Program-made: the position numbers and the translations under genes
Shown: piece by piece, positions 17,800 through 26,493 of the stretch
Position numbering within the stretch: the first letter of the stretch is position 1
How the letters are laid out: each line of letters starts with the position of its first letter
Assembly (NCBI GenBank): GCA_023229685.1
Contig: JALNYT010000004.1
Span: forward strand, 124,001-188,000
DNA length: 64,000 bases
DNA from: Sulfuritalea sp.
GTDB lineage: Bacteria; Pseudomonadota; Gammaproteobacteria; Burkholderiales; Rhodocyclaceae
Direction: 5' to 3'
The notes under the pieces: model-generated
What the model saw: the letters and a program-made list of their open reading frames with translations, nothing else
The model's database searches: none
Told to the model about the DNA's origin: nothing

Positions 17800-18166
17800 G
17801 GTCCGGCGTTCCCCTTGGTTGATCAGACTCGATTGATGATCGGGCATGTGAGTAAATCCGTGTTCAGCGTTGAGCCAAGCGGCAACGAAGCTTCTTTTCA
17901 AAGTCTACTATATTCGGCATTGCGCGCAGTCGGCATCCATCAACCGGATTTGTCCATCAACAGATTTTGGCGTTGGCGCTCCGCGTTTGCGCATACTGAC
18001 GAAAACAGACAAGGCGGCTCGCATCCGGGGCAGCATCCCAACATCCTGCCAGCGCCGAAGAACCTGTTAGGTTTGAAACAACACAAGTTCTCGTGCTTTC
18101 GGCTACGCCGTTCGGATGGCGTGATAAAATTAATCGTTGAGTTCATTAATTAATCAGGGGGGTTTT
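17800..18166. other. Divergent intergenic region between pfp and hppA
   Basis: About 370 bases with no supportable gene. It must hold the promoters of both pyrophosphate-linked genes. A TAAAAT at 18125-18130 is a possible hppA -10, but no well-spaced -35 partner was found, so none is annotated. GGGGGG precedes the hppA ATG. Confidence 0.4.
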
Positions 18167-20260
18167 ATGTCGGCAGGACTGATGTTTGCACTGATCTGTG
18201 CGGTGGCGGCAATCGCTTATGGCTGGATCATGAGCCAGTGGATTCTGGCGCAACCGGCGGGTAACGACCGCATGAAGGAAATTTCCGCGGCGATTCAGGA
18301 AGGTGCCCAAGCCTATCTGAATCGTCAATACACCACGATCAGTATTGTCGGCGTCGTGCTTGCGATAGCCATCTGGATCTTCCTCGGTACGACCACCGCC
18401 GTCGGCTTCCTCATCGGCGCCGTGCTGTCGGGTGCCGCCGGTTATATCGGCATGAACGTTTCGGTGCGAGCCAACGTGCGCACCGCTGAAGCGGCGCGCA
18501 TCGGCCTCAACGAGGCGCTCAATGTCGCCTTCAAGGGCGGCGCCATTACTGGCATGCTGGTGGTGGGCCTCGGTCTGCTCGGTGTCGCCGGTTACTACGC
18601 CGTGCTGAAAACGCTGGGCGGTACTGGCGCCAGGATGGAAGACATCATTCATCCGCTGGTGGGCCTCGGTTTCGGTTCCTCCCTGATCTCGATCTTCGCC
18701 CGTCTCGGCGGTGGCATCTTTACCAAGGGCGCCGACGTTGGCGCCGATCTGGTCGGCAAGGTCGAAGCCGGCATTCCCGAGGATGACCCGCGCAACCCCG
18801 CCGTGATCGCCGACAACGTCGGCGACAACGTCGGCGACTGCGCCGGCATGGCCGCCGACTTGTTCGAGACCTACGCGGTGACCACGGTGGCGACCATGCT
18901 GCTGGGCGTACTGCTGTTGAAGGTGAATCCGATCTTCGCCGAACAGGCAGTCATTTATCCGCTGGCCTTGGGCGGCTTCTCGATCATCGCCTCGATCATC
19001 GGCGTGATGTTCGTCAAGGCTTCGCCGGGCGGCAAGATCATGAACGCCCTGTACCGCGGCCTGATTGTCGCCGGTGTGCTGGCGCTGGTGGCCTTCTACC
19101 CGATGACCACCTGGCTGATCGACGATCACCTGCTGGATAGCGTGCTGGGCATCAGCGGCGGCTCGCAGATGCGTCTTTACGGTGCGGCTGTTGTCGGCCT
19201 GGTGCTGACCGGACTGATGGTCTATATCACCGAGTACTACACCGGCACCGAGTTCAAGCCGGTGCAGCACGTGGCACAGGCCTCTACCACCGGTCACGGC
19301 ACCAACATCATTGCCGGTCTCGGCGTATCGATGAAGTCCACTGCATGGCCGGTGCTTTCCGTCTGTGCCGCGATCTGGGCTTCCTACACCATGGGCGGTT
19401 TGTACGGCATCGCAATCGCCGCCACCTCCATGCTGTCGATGGCGGGCATCGTCGTCGCGCTTGATGCGTACGGTCCGATCACCGACAACGCCGGCGGCAT
19501 CGCCGAAATGGCCGAGCTGCCGGCTTCGGTGCGCGCCATTACGGACCCGCTCGACGCGGTAGGCAACACCACCAAGGCGGTAACCAAAGGCTACGCGATC
19601 GGTTCCGCCGGTCTTGCCGCGCTGGTGCTGTTCGCTGACTTCACGCATGGCCTGGAATCGCTCAGGCCGGGCATGAAGTTCGCCTTCGACCTGTCTGATC
19701 CGGCAGTCATCATCGGCTTGTTCATCGGCGGCATGGTGCCTTACCTGTTTGCCGCGATGGGCATGGAAGCGGTCGGTCGCGCTGCCGGCGCCATCGTTGT
19801 CGAGGTGCGCCGCCAGTTCAAGGAGATCAAGGGCATCATGGAAGGCACGGCCAAGCCCGAATACGGTACCTGTGTCGACATGCTGACCAAGGCCGCGATC
19901 AAGGAAATGATGATTCCGTCGCTGCTGCCCGTCGGCGTTCCGATCGTCGTCGCCTTCGGCATGAATGCGCTGATGGGTCCCGGTGCCGGTGTTCGGGCGC
20001 TGGGCGGCGTGCTGATGGGTACCATCGTTACCGGTATCTTCGTCGCCATCTCGATGACCACCGGCGGTGGTTGCTGGGATAACGCCAAGAAGTACATTGA
20101 AGACGGCCACTACGGCGGCAAGGGTTCCGAAGCGCACAAGGCTGCGGTAACCGGCGACACCGTGGGTGATCCGTACAAGGATACGGCCGGCCCCGCAGTG
20201 AATCCGCTGATCAAGATCATCAACATCGTTGCCTTGCTGATCCTGCCTTTGGTAGCGTGA
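18167..20260 (+). CDS. hppA: K+-insensitive proton-translocating membrane pyrophosphatase
   Basis: This integral membrane pyrophosphatase couples PPi hydrolysis to H+ transport. The 697-residue, many-helix protein has the catalytic loop DVGADLVGKVEAGIPEDDPRNPAVIADNVGDNVGDCAGMAADLFE, the middle loop with DAYGPITDNAGGIAEMA and the C-terminal DTVGDPYKDTAGPA(V)NPLIK. In GNTTKAVTKG the Lys470 and Thr473 are the signature of the K+-independent H+-pumping class. The ATG at 18167 follows AGGGGGG. With pfp it allows PPi to be recycled for energy. Confidence 0.97.
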   Translation: MSAGLMFALICAVAAIAYGWIMSQWILAQPAGNDRMKEISAAIQEGAQAYLNRQYTTISIVGVVLAIAIWIFLGTTTAVGFLIGAVLSGAAGYIGMNVSVRANVRTAEAARIGLNEALNVAFKGGAITGMLVVGLGLLGVAGYYAVLKTLGGTGARMEDIIHPLVGLGFGSSLISIFARLGGGIFTKGADVGADLVGKVEAGIPEDDPRNPAVIADNVGDNVGDCAGMAADLFETYAVTTVATMLLGVLLLKVNPIFAEQAVIYPLALGGFSIIASIIGVMFVKASPGGKIMNALYRGLIVAGVLALVAFYPMTTWLIDDHLLDSVLGISGGSQMRLYGAAVVGLVLTGLMVYITEYYTGTEFKPVQHVAQASTTGHGTNIIAGLGVSMKSTAWPVLSVCAAIWASYTMGGLYGIAIAATSMLSMAGIVVALDAYGPITDNAGGIAEMAELPASVRAITDPLDAVGNTTKAVTKGYAIGSAGLAALVLFADFTHGLESLRPGMKFAFDLSDPAVIIGLFIGGMVPYLFAAMGMEAVGRAAGAIVVEVRRQFKEIKGIMEGTAKPEYGTCVDMLTKAAIKEMMIPSLLPVGVPIVVAFGMNALMGPGAGVRALGGVLMGTIVTGIFVAISMTTGGGCWDNAKKYIEDGHYGGKGSEAHKAAVTGDTVGDPYKDTAGPAVNPLIKIINIVALLILPLVA

Positions 20261-20271
20261 TTCTTCGCGAC

Positions 20272-22014
20272 ATGATTGAACAAGCGGGCAGCCTGCGGGC
20301 TGCCCGTTTTTTATTGGTACTGGTCGCATTGGCGGGATCCGCCAGAGCGTGGGCCCAGGCCGAGCAACCGGAAGCGGCCAGCGACTTTGTGCCACGACCG
20401 GCGGTGCTCAGCGCGGGTTTCATGGTGGTCACCGCAAATATTTACGCTACCGATGCCGCGGCCGAAATTCTGCAGCTTGGCGGCAATGCGCTGGATGCGG
20501 CGATCGCCGCACAATGGGTGTTGAACCTGGTCGAACCGCAATCGTCCGGTATCGGCGGCGGCGGATTCATGCTGCACTGGGATGCCACGCGTCATCGGGT
20601 GTCCGCCTGGGATGGCCGCGAGACGGCTCCCCGTGCCGCCAGCGCCGACTTTGCGCAGCACGCAGACGGCAGCTTGGCGAAGTTTTCGGAAGTATTGGCA
20701 ACGGGCAAGGCCGTCGGTGTACCCGGTCTGGCGGCCATGCTCGAAGCCGCGCATCGCCGCCACGGCAAGCTGACCTGGGAGCGGCTTTTCCGTCCGGCGA
20801 TACGACTGGCGGAAAACGGCTTCGCGATCTCGCCGCGCCTGCACCTGCTGTTGCGCGACGACCTGTTGCTGCGCCGCGATCCGGCGGCACGGGCGCTCTA
20901 CTATCGGGAAAACGGGGAAGTCAGACCAGTCGGCGAAATCCTGCGCAACCCCGAGTTGGCTGCCACCCTGCGTGCCATCGCGACGGGCGGCGCGGCTGCA
21001 TTGCATGAAGGCGTAGTGGCCGGGCGCGTTGCCGCCACAATAGAGCAGCGTGGCGGCGCGCTGACGGCGGCGGACATGCATGGCTACCGGCCGCGGCAGC
21101 GCAATGCGGTCTGCGGGCCGTATCGCCGGTGGCGTATCTGCGGCATGCCACCGCCTTCATCCGGCGGCATCAGCGTCCTGCAATTGCTTGGCCTGCTGGA
21201 GCGCACCGGCTGGCCTGCGGACGATCCCGCCACAGCGGATGGCGCGCATCTGTTTGCCGAGGCCGGGCGACTCACCTACGCCGACCGGGCGCGCTATCTG
21301 GCCGACCCCGACTTCGTTTCGGTGCCACAGCGAGCGCTGCTGGCGCCCGAGTATCTCGACCGGCGGGCACGTCTGATGGATCCCCGGCACAGCATGGGTG
21401 TCGCGGCGCCGGGAGAGCTTCCCCAGCGCCACGCGCAAGCGGACGATGATGCGCCGGAACTGCCGGCGACCACGCATGTTTCCATTGTCGATCGGGCGGG
21501 CAATGCCGTGGCTCTCACCAGTTCGATCGAAAGCGCTTTCGGCAGCCGCATTCAGGTAGGCGGTTTTCTGCTCAACAACCAGCTCACCGATTTTTCCTTT
21601 ACCGCCGAGCGCGACGGCAAACCGGTCGCCAACCGACTGGAGCCTGGCAAGCGGCCTCTGTCTTCGATGGCGCCCACGCTTGTCTTCGATGCCGGCGGAC
21701 GGCTGTATGCGGTTCTCGGGTCGCCCGGCGGCGGCAGGATCATCAACTATGTGGCACGGACCCTGGTCGCGCTGCTCGACGGCCGGCAGGGCCCGGCCGC
21801 GGCGCTGGCCCTGCCTCATGTCGGCAATCGCAACGGCGCCACGGAAATCGAGCGCGGCCGCGTGCCGGAAGCGCTGGCGCTCGAGCTGGAAAGGCGCGGT
21901 CATATCGTGCAGCGCACCGACATGACCAGTGGTCTGCACCTGATCGTGCGTAGTGCCGGCGGCTGGGTCGGCGCGGTGGATCCGCGCCGCGAAGGCGTTG
22001 CCCGCGGTGACTGA
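20272..22014 (+). CDS. ggt: Gamma-glutamyltransferase
   Basis: GGT cleaves glutathione and other gamma-glutamyl compounds in the periplasm after autocatalytic processing. The 580-residue frame has a signal peptide ending ARAWAQA, SSGIGGGGFMLHW, the nucleophilic Thr in TTHVSIVD (codon at 21469), and LLNNQLTDFSF and PLSSMAPTLVF of the small subunit. The start is unsure: ATG at 20272, or a GTG at 20257 overlapping the hppA stop; neither has a ribosome site. A strong terminator hairpin lies inside the signal-peptide codons, so translation may start on a separate transcript. Confidence 0.9.
   Translation: MIEQAGSLRAARFLLVLVALAGSARAWAQAEQPEAASDFVPRPAVLSAGFMVVTANIYATDAAAEILQLGGNALDAAIAAQWVLNLVEPQSSGIGGGGFMLHWDATRHRVSAWDGRETAPRAASADFAQHADGSLAKFSEVLATGKAVGVPGLAAMLEAAHRRHGKLTWERLFRPAIRLAENGFAISPRLHLLLRDDLLLRRDPAARALYYRENGEVRPVGEILRNPELAATLRAIATGGAAALHEGVVAGRVAATIEQRGGALTAADMHGYRPRQRNAVCGPYRRWRICGMPPPSSGGISVLQLLGLLERTGWPADDPATADGAHLFAEAGRLTYADRARYLADPDFVSVPQRALLAPEYLDRRARLMDPRHSMGVAAPGELPQRHAQADDDAPELPATTHVSIVDRAGNAVALTSSIESAFGSRIQVGGFLLNNQLTDFSFTAERDGKPVANRLEPGKRPLSSMAPTLVFDAGGRLYAVLGSPGGGRIINYVARTLVALLDGRQGPAAALALPHVGNRNGATEIERGRVPEALALELERRGHIVQRTDMTSGLHLIVRSAGGWVGAVDPRREGVARGD
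20285..20312 (+). terminator. Rho-independent terminator of hppA, inside the ggt 5' coding region
   Basis: CGGGCAGCC (20285-20293) and GGCTGCCCG (20298-20306) form a perfect 9-bp stem with a 4-base loop, followed by TTTTTTATT. It lies 25 bases after the hppA stop but also within the ggt frame, where it encodes the charged start of the signal peptide. Confidence 0.85.
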
Positions 22015-23550
22015 TCAGCCCGCCTTGCGGCGGAAATCGCGCAGCCGGAAACCGAGCAACCACAGCGTCGCGAAGTAGCTGGCGATTCCACCCAGCACCA
22101 CGCCCGCCAGCCGCAGCACGCGCTGCCTGCCGCTCATCGTCAGCCACGCAGCATCTCCGTCGGCGGCAAACCACAACACGCACCCGAGGACGATCAGCGC
22201 GGCAAGGAGCTTAAGCATGAAGCTTCCCCAGCCCGCCAGAGGTTGATAGACGCCACGCTGCCGCAGACCGCGCCAGAGCATGCCGGCGTTGAAGCAGGAG
22301 GCCAGGCCGATCGACAGGGCCAGGCCGGCATGCTTGAGCCAGCCGATGAAGGCGATGTTCATCATCTGTGTCAGGGCCAGCGTGATCAGGGCGATCTTCA
22401 CCGGCGTGCGAATGTCCTGTCTGGCGTAGAAGCCTGGCGCCAGCACCTTGACCAGGATCAGTCCGGTCAGGCCGAGCGAATAGGCGACCAGCGCTTCGCG
22501 GGTGCGCAGCACGTCGGCGGCAGCAAACGCGCCGTATTGAAACAAGGTGGACAGCAAGGGGGTCGCCAGCATCGCCAGGGCCAGGGACGCGGGCAGGGTC
22601 AGCATCAGGGTGAGGCGCAGGCCCCAGTCGAGCAATCCCGAAAAATCCTCGGTCCTGCCGCCGGCATGCGTTTTCGCCAGGCTCGGCAGCAGAATCGTGC
22701 CCAGCGCCGCCCCCAGCAAACCGGCGGGGAACTCCATCATCCGATCCGCATAGTAAAGCCACGAGACGCTGCCGCTCTCGAGGAAGGAGGCGAAGATGGT
22801 GTTGATCAGCAGGCTGATCTGCGACACGGAAACGCCCAGCACCGCCGGCGCCATCAGTTTGAAGATTCTTCGCACGCCCTCATCGCGCCAGACCAGGTCG
22901 AAGCGCGGCAGCATGCCGATCTTGGCCAGGGCAGGAAGCTGGATTCCAAGTTGCAGCGCGCCGCCGATGAAAACGGCCCACGCCAGCGCCACCACGGGTG
23001 GGTCGAACCAGGGCGCGGCGAAAAGTGCCATGCCAATGAAGGAGATGTTCAGCAGGACCGGTGTGAAGGCCGGCAGGGCAAACCGGCTCCACGTGTTGAG
23101 GATACCGGCGGCCATCGCCACCAGCGACATGAACAGGATGTAGGGAAAGGTGATCCGCGTCAGTTCGACGGTCAGCTGGAATTTTTCGGCATCGGCGGCA
23201 AAGCCGGGGGCCGTGACGGCGATCAGCAAGGGCGACGCGGCCATGCCCAGCGCGCTGACGGCGATCAGGATCAGGAACAACACGCTGGCGACGCGATCCA
23301 CCAGGGTCTTGGTTTCGACTTCGCCGCGACGGTTGCGGTATTCGGCGAGGATGGGGACGAATGCCTGGGAGAACGCACCTTCGGCAAACAGGCGGCGCAA
23401 CAGGTTGGGCAGGCGGAAGGCGACGAAGAAGGCGTCTGTCATCATTCCGGCGCCGAAGCTCCTTGCAATGACGAAATCGCGGACGAAACCCAAAATACGG
23501 GACAGCAGGGTCATCCCGCTGACGGTGGCCAAAGCACGGAGCAGATTCAT
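22015..23550 (-). CDS. murJ: Lipid II flippase MurJ
   Basis: MurJ moves lipid II across the inner membrane for peptidoglycan synthesis. The 511-residue, roughly 14-helix protein starts MNLLRALATVSGMTLLSRILGFVRDFVIARSFGAG and contains FVAFRLPNLLRRLFAEGAFSQAFVPIL and later YYADRMMEFPAGLLGAALGTILLPSLAKTHA, all MviN/MurJ signatures. It converges on ggt with the stops directly adjacent, and is divergent from rpsT, an arrangement frequent in proteobacteria. Confidence 0.96.
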   Translation of the reverse strand: MNLLRALATVSGMTLLSRILGFVRDFVIARSFGAGMMTDAFFVAFRLPNLLRRLFAEGAFSQAFVPILAEYRNRRGEVETKTLVDRVASVLFLILIAVSALGMAASPLLIAVTAPGFAADAEKFQLTVELTRITFPYILFMSLVAMAAGILNTWSRFALPAFTPVLLNISFIGMALFAAPWFDPPVVALAWAVFIGGALQLGIQLPALAKIGMLPRFDLVWRDEGVRRIFKLMAPAVLGVSVSQISLLINTIFASFLESGSVSWLYYADRMMEFPAGLLGAALGTILLPSLAKTHAGGRTEDFSGLLDWGLRLTLMLTLPASLALAMLATPLLSTLFQYGAFAAADVLRTREALVAYSLGLTGLILVKVLAPGFYARQDIRTPVKIALITLALTQMMNIAFIGWLKHAGLALSIGLASCFNAGMLWRGLRQRGVYQPLAGWGSFMLKLLAALIVLGCVLWFAADGDAAWLTMSGRQRVLRLAGVVLGGIASYFATLWLLGFRLRDFRRKAG

Positions 23551-23588
23551 GCCGGTATGGTATCCGGGATGTGGCCTGCAGAAGCCGC

Positions 23589-23617
23589 TTGCAATGGGCA
23601 GAAGACCCCCCTATAAT
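23589..23617 (+). promoter_or_regulatory. rpsT promoter
   Basis: TTGCAA (23589-23594) and a perfect TATAAT (23612-23617) are separated by 17 bases. The predicted start near 23624 gives a leader of about 27 bases before rpsT. Confidence 0.78.
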
Positions 23618-23650
23618 CCTGCCCTTTCCCCAGATCTACCGGATATCGAT

Positions 23651-23911
23651 ATGGCCAATTCCGTCCAAGCCCGCAAGCGTGCCCGTCAAGCAGTCGAGCA
23701 GCGTGCTCACAACATGAGCCAGCGCTCAACATTGCGCACTGCCATCAAGAAGGTACGCAAGGCGATTGATGCTGGCGACAAGAGCGCCGCGCAAGCCGTC
23801 TTCAAGGAGTCGCAGTGCGTAATCGACTCGATCGCCGACAAGAATATCGTGCACAAGAACCTCGCCGCACGCCAGAAGAGCCGCCTCTCGGCGGCCATCA
23901 AGGCACTCTAA
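23651..23911 (+). CDS. rpsT: 30S ribosomal protein S20
   Basis: The 86-residue basic protein MANSVQARKRARQAVEQRAHNM binds 16S rRNA in the 30S body. The sequence matches S20 along its length, including the Lys/Arg-rich helices ending HKNLAARQKSRLSAAIKAL. The ATG at 23651 is fixed by the conserved MANS start; the ribosome site is weak. It has its own promoter and terminator. Confidence 0.98.
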   Translation: MANSVQARKRARQAVEQRAHNMSQRSTLRTAIKKVRKAIDAGDKSAAQAVFKESQCVIDSIADKNIVHKNLAARQKSRLSAAIKAL

Positions 23912-23943
23912 GTCCGCGGCGGCGCCCGGCGCCCCAATCAAAC

Positions 23944-23977
23944 AAGGCTGCCTTCCGAGGCGGCCTTTTTGTTTTTT
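23944..23977 (+). terminator. Rho-independent terminator of rpsT
   Basis: AAGGCTGCC (23944-23952) pairs with GGCGGCCTT (23959-23967) through one T-G wobble, followed by TTTGTTTTTTA. Confidence 0.85.
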
Positions 23978-24105
23978 ATGCCCCCGTCCCTCTGGGCGGG
24001 GACATAAGGCCGGCGTTAGGCTCCACGCTCGATTTTCTGCTGTCTTGTCGAAATCACTGTTGGCATAAAGGATTTTGAAATACTGATCTAAATTAGAGAA
24101 ATAGG

Positions 24106-24134
24106 TTGAGTTCGCCGAAATCACTGCATATAAT
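24106..24134 (+). promoter_or_regulatory. Promoter of the small gene at 24166
   Basis: TTGAGT (24106-24111) and a perfect TATAAT (24129-24134) are 17 bases apart, about 32 bases before the ATG. Confidence 0.68.
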
Positions 24135-24165
24135 CATCGGACTTCATTGAAGTGAAAGGGGTTTC

Positions 24166-24387
24166 ATGCAATCCCATCAGTTCATAAAATATGCATTCAA
24201 AATTCGCACCCGCCTTGGCGTGGTTGTGGATAATTTAATGATTCACGGTCGCGATGAGCACGAGGCTCAACACAAGCTGCGGCAGGTCTACCACGATTGC
24301 CAGATCATCGAATGTATTTGCCATCACGGTAGCGTTCGCGTACCGGTAGCCAGCTTCGAGGAAGTCGCAAACCTCATTGTGCGCTGA
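24166..24387 (+). CDS. Conserved-looking small protein of unknown function
   Basis: A 73-residue protein (MQSHQFIKYAFKIRTRLGVV) with a mixed alpha/beta pattern, several His and Cys (HDCQIIECICHHG) and no signal peptide or membrane segment. It has a good promoter and ribosome site (AAAGGGG before the ATG), so it is very likely real. I do not recognise the family. The His/Cys group could bind metal, but that is only a guess. It lies between rpsT and the convergent ParA-like gene. Confidence 0.75.
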   Translation: MQSHQFIKYAFKIRTRLGVVVDNLMIHGRDEHEAQHKLRQVYHDCQIIECICHHGSVRVPVASFEEVANLIVR

Positions 24388-24419
24388 GGTTTCGTCGAGC
24401 TTTCGCTCGACACCGGCCG

Positions 24420-25181
24420 TCAGACGAATCGCGCGGTGCGCAACTCGTCCATCAATGCCAGATAGTCCTGCGCTCCCCGGCTGGTAGGGCTGTGGGTGAA
24501 AATATCCAGGCTCACAGATGGTGCCTCGGCGATCGCCACGTTTTCCGAAATCACTGTTTCGCACAGTTCGGCCCCGAACTGCTGGCTCAGCCGTTGCTGG
24601 ATGTCAAAGCTCATTTTGCGGCGTCGATCGAACCGCGTCAGCAGGTAGCGGCGTTCAATGCGTCGCTTGAGTACCGGTTCCAGTGCCTTCAGGGTGTGTT
24701 CGATCTGCAAGGCACCACGCATGGAGAGGTAGTCCGACGATATCGGCACCAGTATCCGGTCAGAGGCGAAGATCGCGTTGAGGGACAGCACACCCAGAAA
24801 TGGGCAACAGTCGATCAAGGCATCGCTTTCGCCGCCCGAAGTTTCAAGCGCCTGCAAGCCGGTGTTGAGCCGATTGAGAATGGCCGGCCCCTTGCCGAAC
24901 AGGGAATCGACCTTGATCAGTTCCGCGTGGGCCGGGATCAGACGGCCCACTCCATCCCAGATCACGGTCAGTTCTTCGAGCGGCCGGTTGTCCTGATAGA
25001 GCGCGAATACGCTGTTGTGGGCTTCGCCCAGCGCGTGGCCGTGGATGGCCGTCAGGTGTGCCTGTGGATCAAGGTCGATCAGCAGCGTGGGCGTGGAATC
25101 CCTTGCCAGAGCCGCCGCGAGATTCAGCGCAGTGGTGGTCTTGCCGACCCCGCCCTTCTGATTGAAAATCGCCATCCTCAC
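24420..25181 (-). CDS. ParA/Soj-family ATPase (orphan)
   Basis: A 253-residue deviant Walker A ATPase: FNQKGGVGKTTTALNLAAALA (residues 5-25), Walker B-like LLIDLDPQAHLT, and ALIDCCPFLGVLSLNAIFASDRILVPISSDYLSMRG. The switch motif reads DCCP rather than the usual DCPP. No parB or parS gene is adjacent, so it is not an obvious partition operon; such orphans often position other cargo. The GTG at 25181 is chosen because GGAGG lies 8 bases upstream; an ATG at 25175 is two codons later. Confidence 0.85.
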   Translation of the reverse strand: MRMAIFNQKGGVGKTTTALNLAAALARDSTPTLLIDLDPQAHLTAIHGHALGEAHNSVFALYQDNRPLEELTVIWDGVGRLIPAHAELIKVDSLFGKGPAILNRLNTGLQALETSGGESDALIDCCPFLGVLSLNAIFASDRILVPISSDYLSMRGALQIEHTLKALEPVLKRRIERRYLLTRFDRRRKMSFDIQQRLSQQFGAELCETVISENVAIAEAPSVSLDIFTHSPTSRGAQDYLALMDELRTARFV

Positions 25182-25251
25182 CGCTCGATCCTCCGGCTTC
25201 CTGCTCTGTACAGGGGCTTATTTTTCACTTAGTATAGAGTTGTTTTCAAGC

Positions 25252-25290
25252 ACGGCGGCCGCGTTGCTCTTCGGCCGCCGTATGTTTTTT
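25252..25290 (+). terminator. Terminator-like hairpin in the argD leader
   Basis: ACGGCGGCCG (25252-25261) and CGGCCGCCGT (25272-25281) form a perfect 10-bp stem with a 10-base loop, followed by ATGTTTTTTTG. It lies only 29 bases before the argD ATG, between the divergent parA-like gene and argD. It could attenuate the arg operon or end an upstream transcript. Confidence 0.65.
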
Positions 25291-25318
25291 TGCGTGGAGC
25301 TTTTCGCGGAGTGCTTTC

Positions 25319-26491
25319 ATGCCGCATCTGATGAATACCTACGGGCGGCTACCGGTCGCTTTTACCCATGGTCAGGGTTGCCGGCTGTTCGACGAGCAGG
25401 GCAAGTCCTACCTCGATGCCCTGGCGGGAATAGCGGTAAATACGCTGGGCCACAATCATCCTCGCCTGGTGAAAGCGCTGAACGAGCAGGTCGGCCGGCT
25501 GATTCATGTGTCGAACCTGTATCGCATCACCCAGGCTGAAGAGGCTTCCGATCGCCTCGCCGCGATTTCGCGCATGGAAGAGGTGTTCTTCTGCAACTCG
25601 GGCTGCGAGGCCAACGAAGCCGCGATCAAGCTCGCTCGGATGTACGGACACCAGCAGGGCATCGAACAACCCGCCATAATCGTCATGGAGCAGGCCTTCC
25701 ACGGCCGCACGCTGGCGACGCTGTCGGCAACCGGCAACCGCAAGGTGCAGGCCGGCTTCGAGCCGCTGGTCTCGGGTTTTGTGCGGGTGCCGTTCGACGA
25801 CCTTGCTGCCATCGAGCAGGTCGCCGCGCGCAATCCGAACATCGTTGCGGTGCTGTTCGAGCCGATCCAGGGCGAAGGCGGCATCAACCTCGCGCACAAT
25901 GATTTCATGAGGTCGCTGCGGCAAATCTGCGACCGCAAGAATTGGCTGTTCATGGTCGATGAGGTGCAGTGCGGCATCGGCCGCACCGGAGTCTGGTTCG
26001 CCCATCAGCACGCCGGCATTCTTCCGGATGTCATGACCCTGGCGAAGGGGCTGGGCTCCGGCGTGCCGATCGGTGCCTGCCTGACCGCAGGGCGCGCCGC
26101 CGGCGTGTTCAAGCCCGGCAACCACGGCTCCACCTTTGGCGGCAATCCGCTGGCCTGTGCTGCGGCATTGACCACGCTCGACGTGATCGACGCCGACGGC
26201 CTCATGGCCCACGCGGACAAGCTGGGCAAGGCGATTCGCGACGGTCTGCGCAGCGGTTTGTCCGGGGTCAGCGGCTTCGTCGAGGTGCGCGGCGATGGCT
26301 TGATGATAGGCATCGAGCTGGATCGTCCCTGTACCGATCTGGTCACGCGCGGGCTGGACGCCGGCCTGCTGATCAACGTCACCGCCGACAAGGTAGTGCG
26401 TCTGCTGCCGGCGCTGGTAATGAGCGATGCCGAGGGCGCGGAGCTCGTTGCCGCCCTGGTACCGCTGATCAAAGAGTTTCTCGGGGCCTGA
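25319..26491 (+). CDS. argD: Acetylornithine aminotransferase
   Basis: ArgD is a PLP-dependent class III aminotransferase making N-acetylornithine. The 390-residue protein has LDALAGIAVNTLGHNHP, CNSGCEANEAAIKLAR, FHGRTLATLSATG, VDEVQCGIGRTG and the PLP lysine in LAKGLGSGVPIGA, followed by GSTFGGNPLACAA. GCGGAG lies before the ATG. It starts the argD-argF-argG run, with 2 bases to argF. Confidence 0.95.
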   Translation: MPHLMNTYGRLPVAFTHGQGCRLFDEQGKSYLDALAGIAVNTLGHNHPRLVKALNEQVGRLIHVSNLYRITQAEEASDRLAAISRMEEVFFCNSGCEANEAAIKLARMYGHQQGIEQPAIIVMEQAFHGRTLATLSATGNRKVQAGFEPLVSGFVRVPFDDLAAIEQVAARNPNIVAVLFEPIQGEGGINLAHNDFMRSLRQICDRKNWLFMVDEVQCGIGRTGVWFAHQHAGILPDVMTLAKGLGSGVPIGACLTAGRAAGVFKPGNHGSTFGGNPLACAAALTTLDVIDADGLMAHADKLGKAIRDGLRSGLSGVSGFVEVRGDGLMIGIELDRPCTDLVTRGLDAGLLINVTADKVVRLLPALVMSDAEGAELVAALVPLIKEFLGA

Positions 26492-26493
26492 CC

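Noticed and set aside
18146..20395. A 749-codon minus-strand frame opposite hppA
   Set aside because: His/Asp/Gly-rich translation typical of an antisense shadow; hppA on the plus strand is unambiguous.
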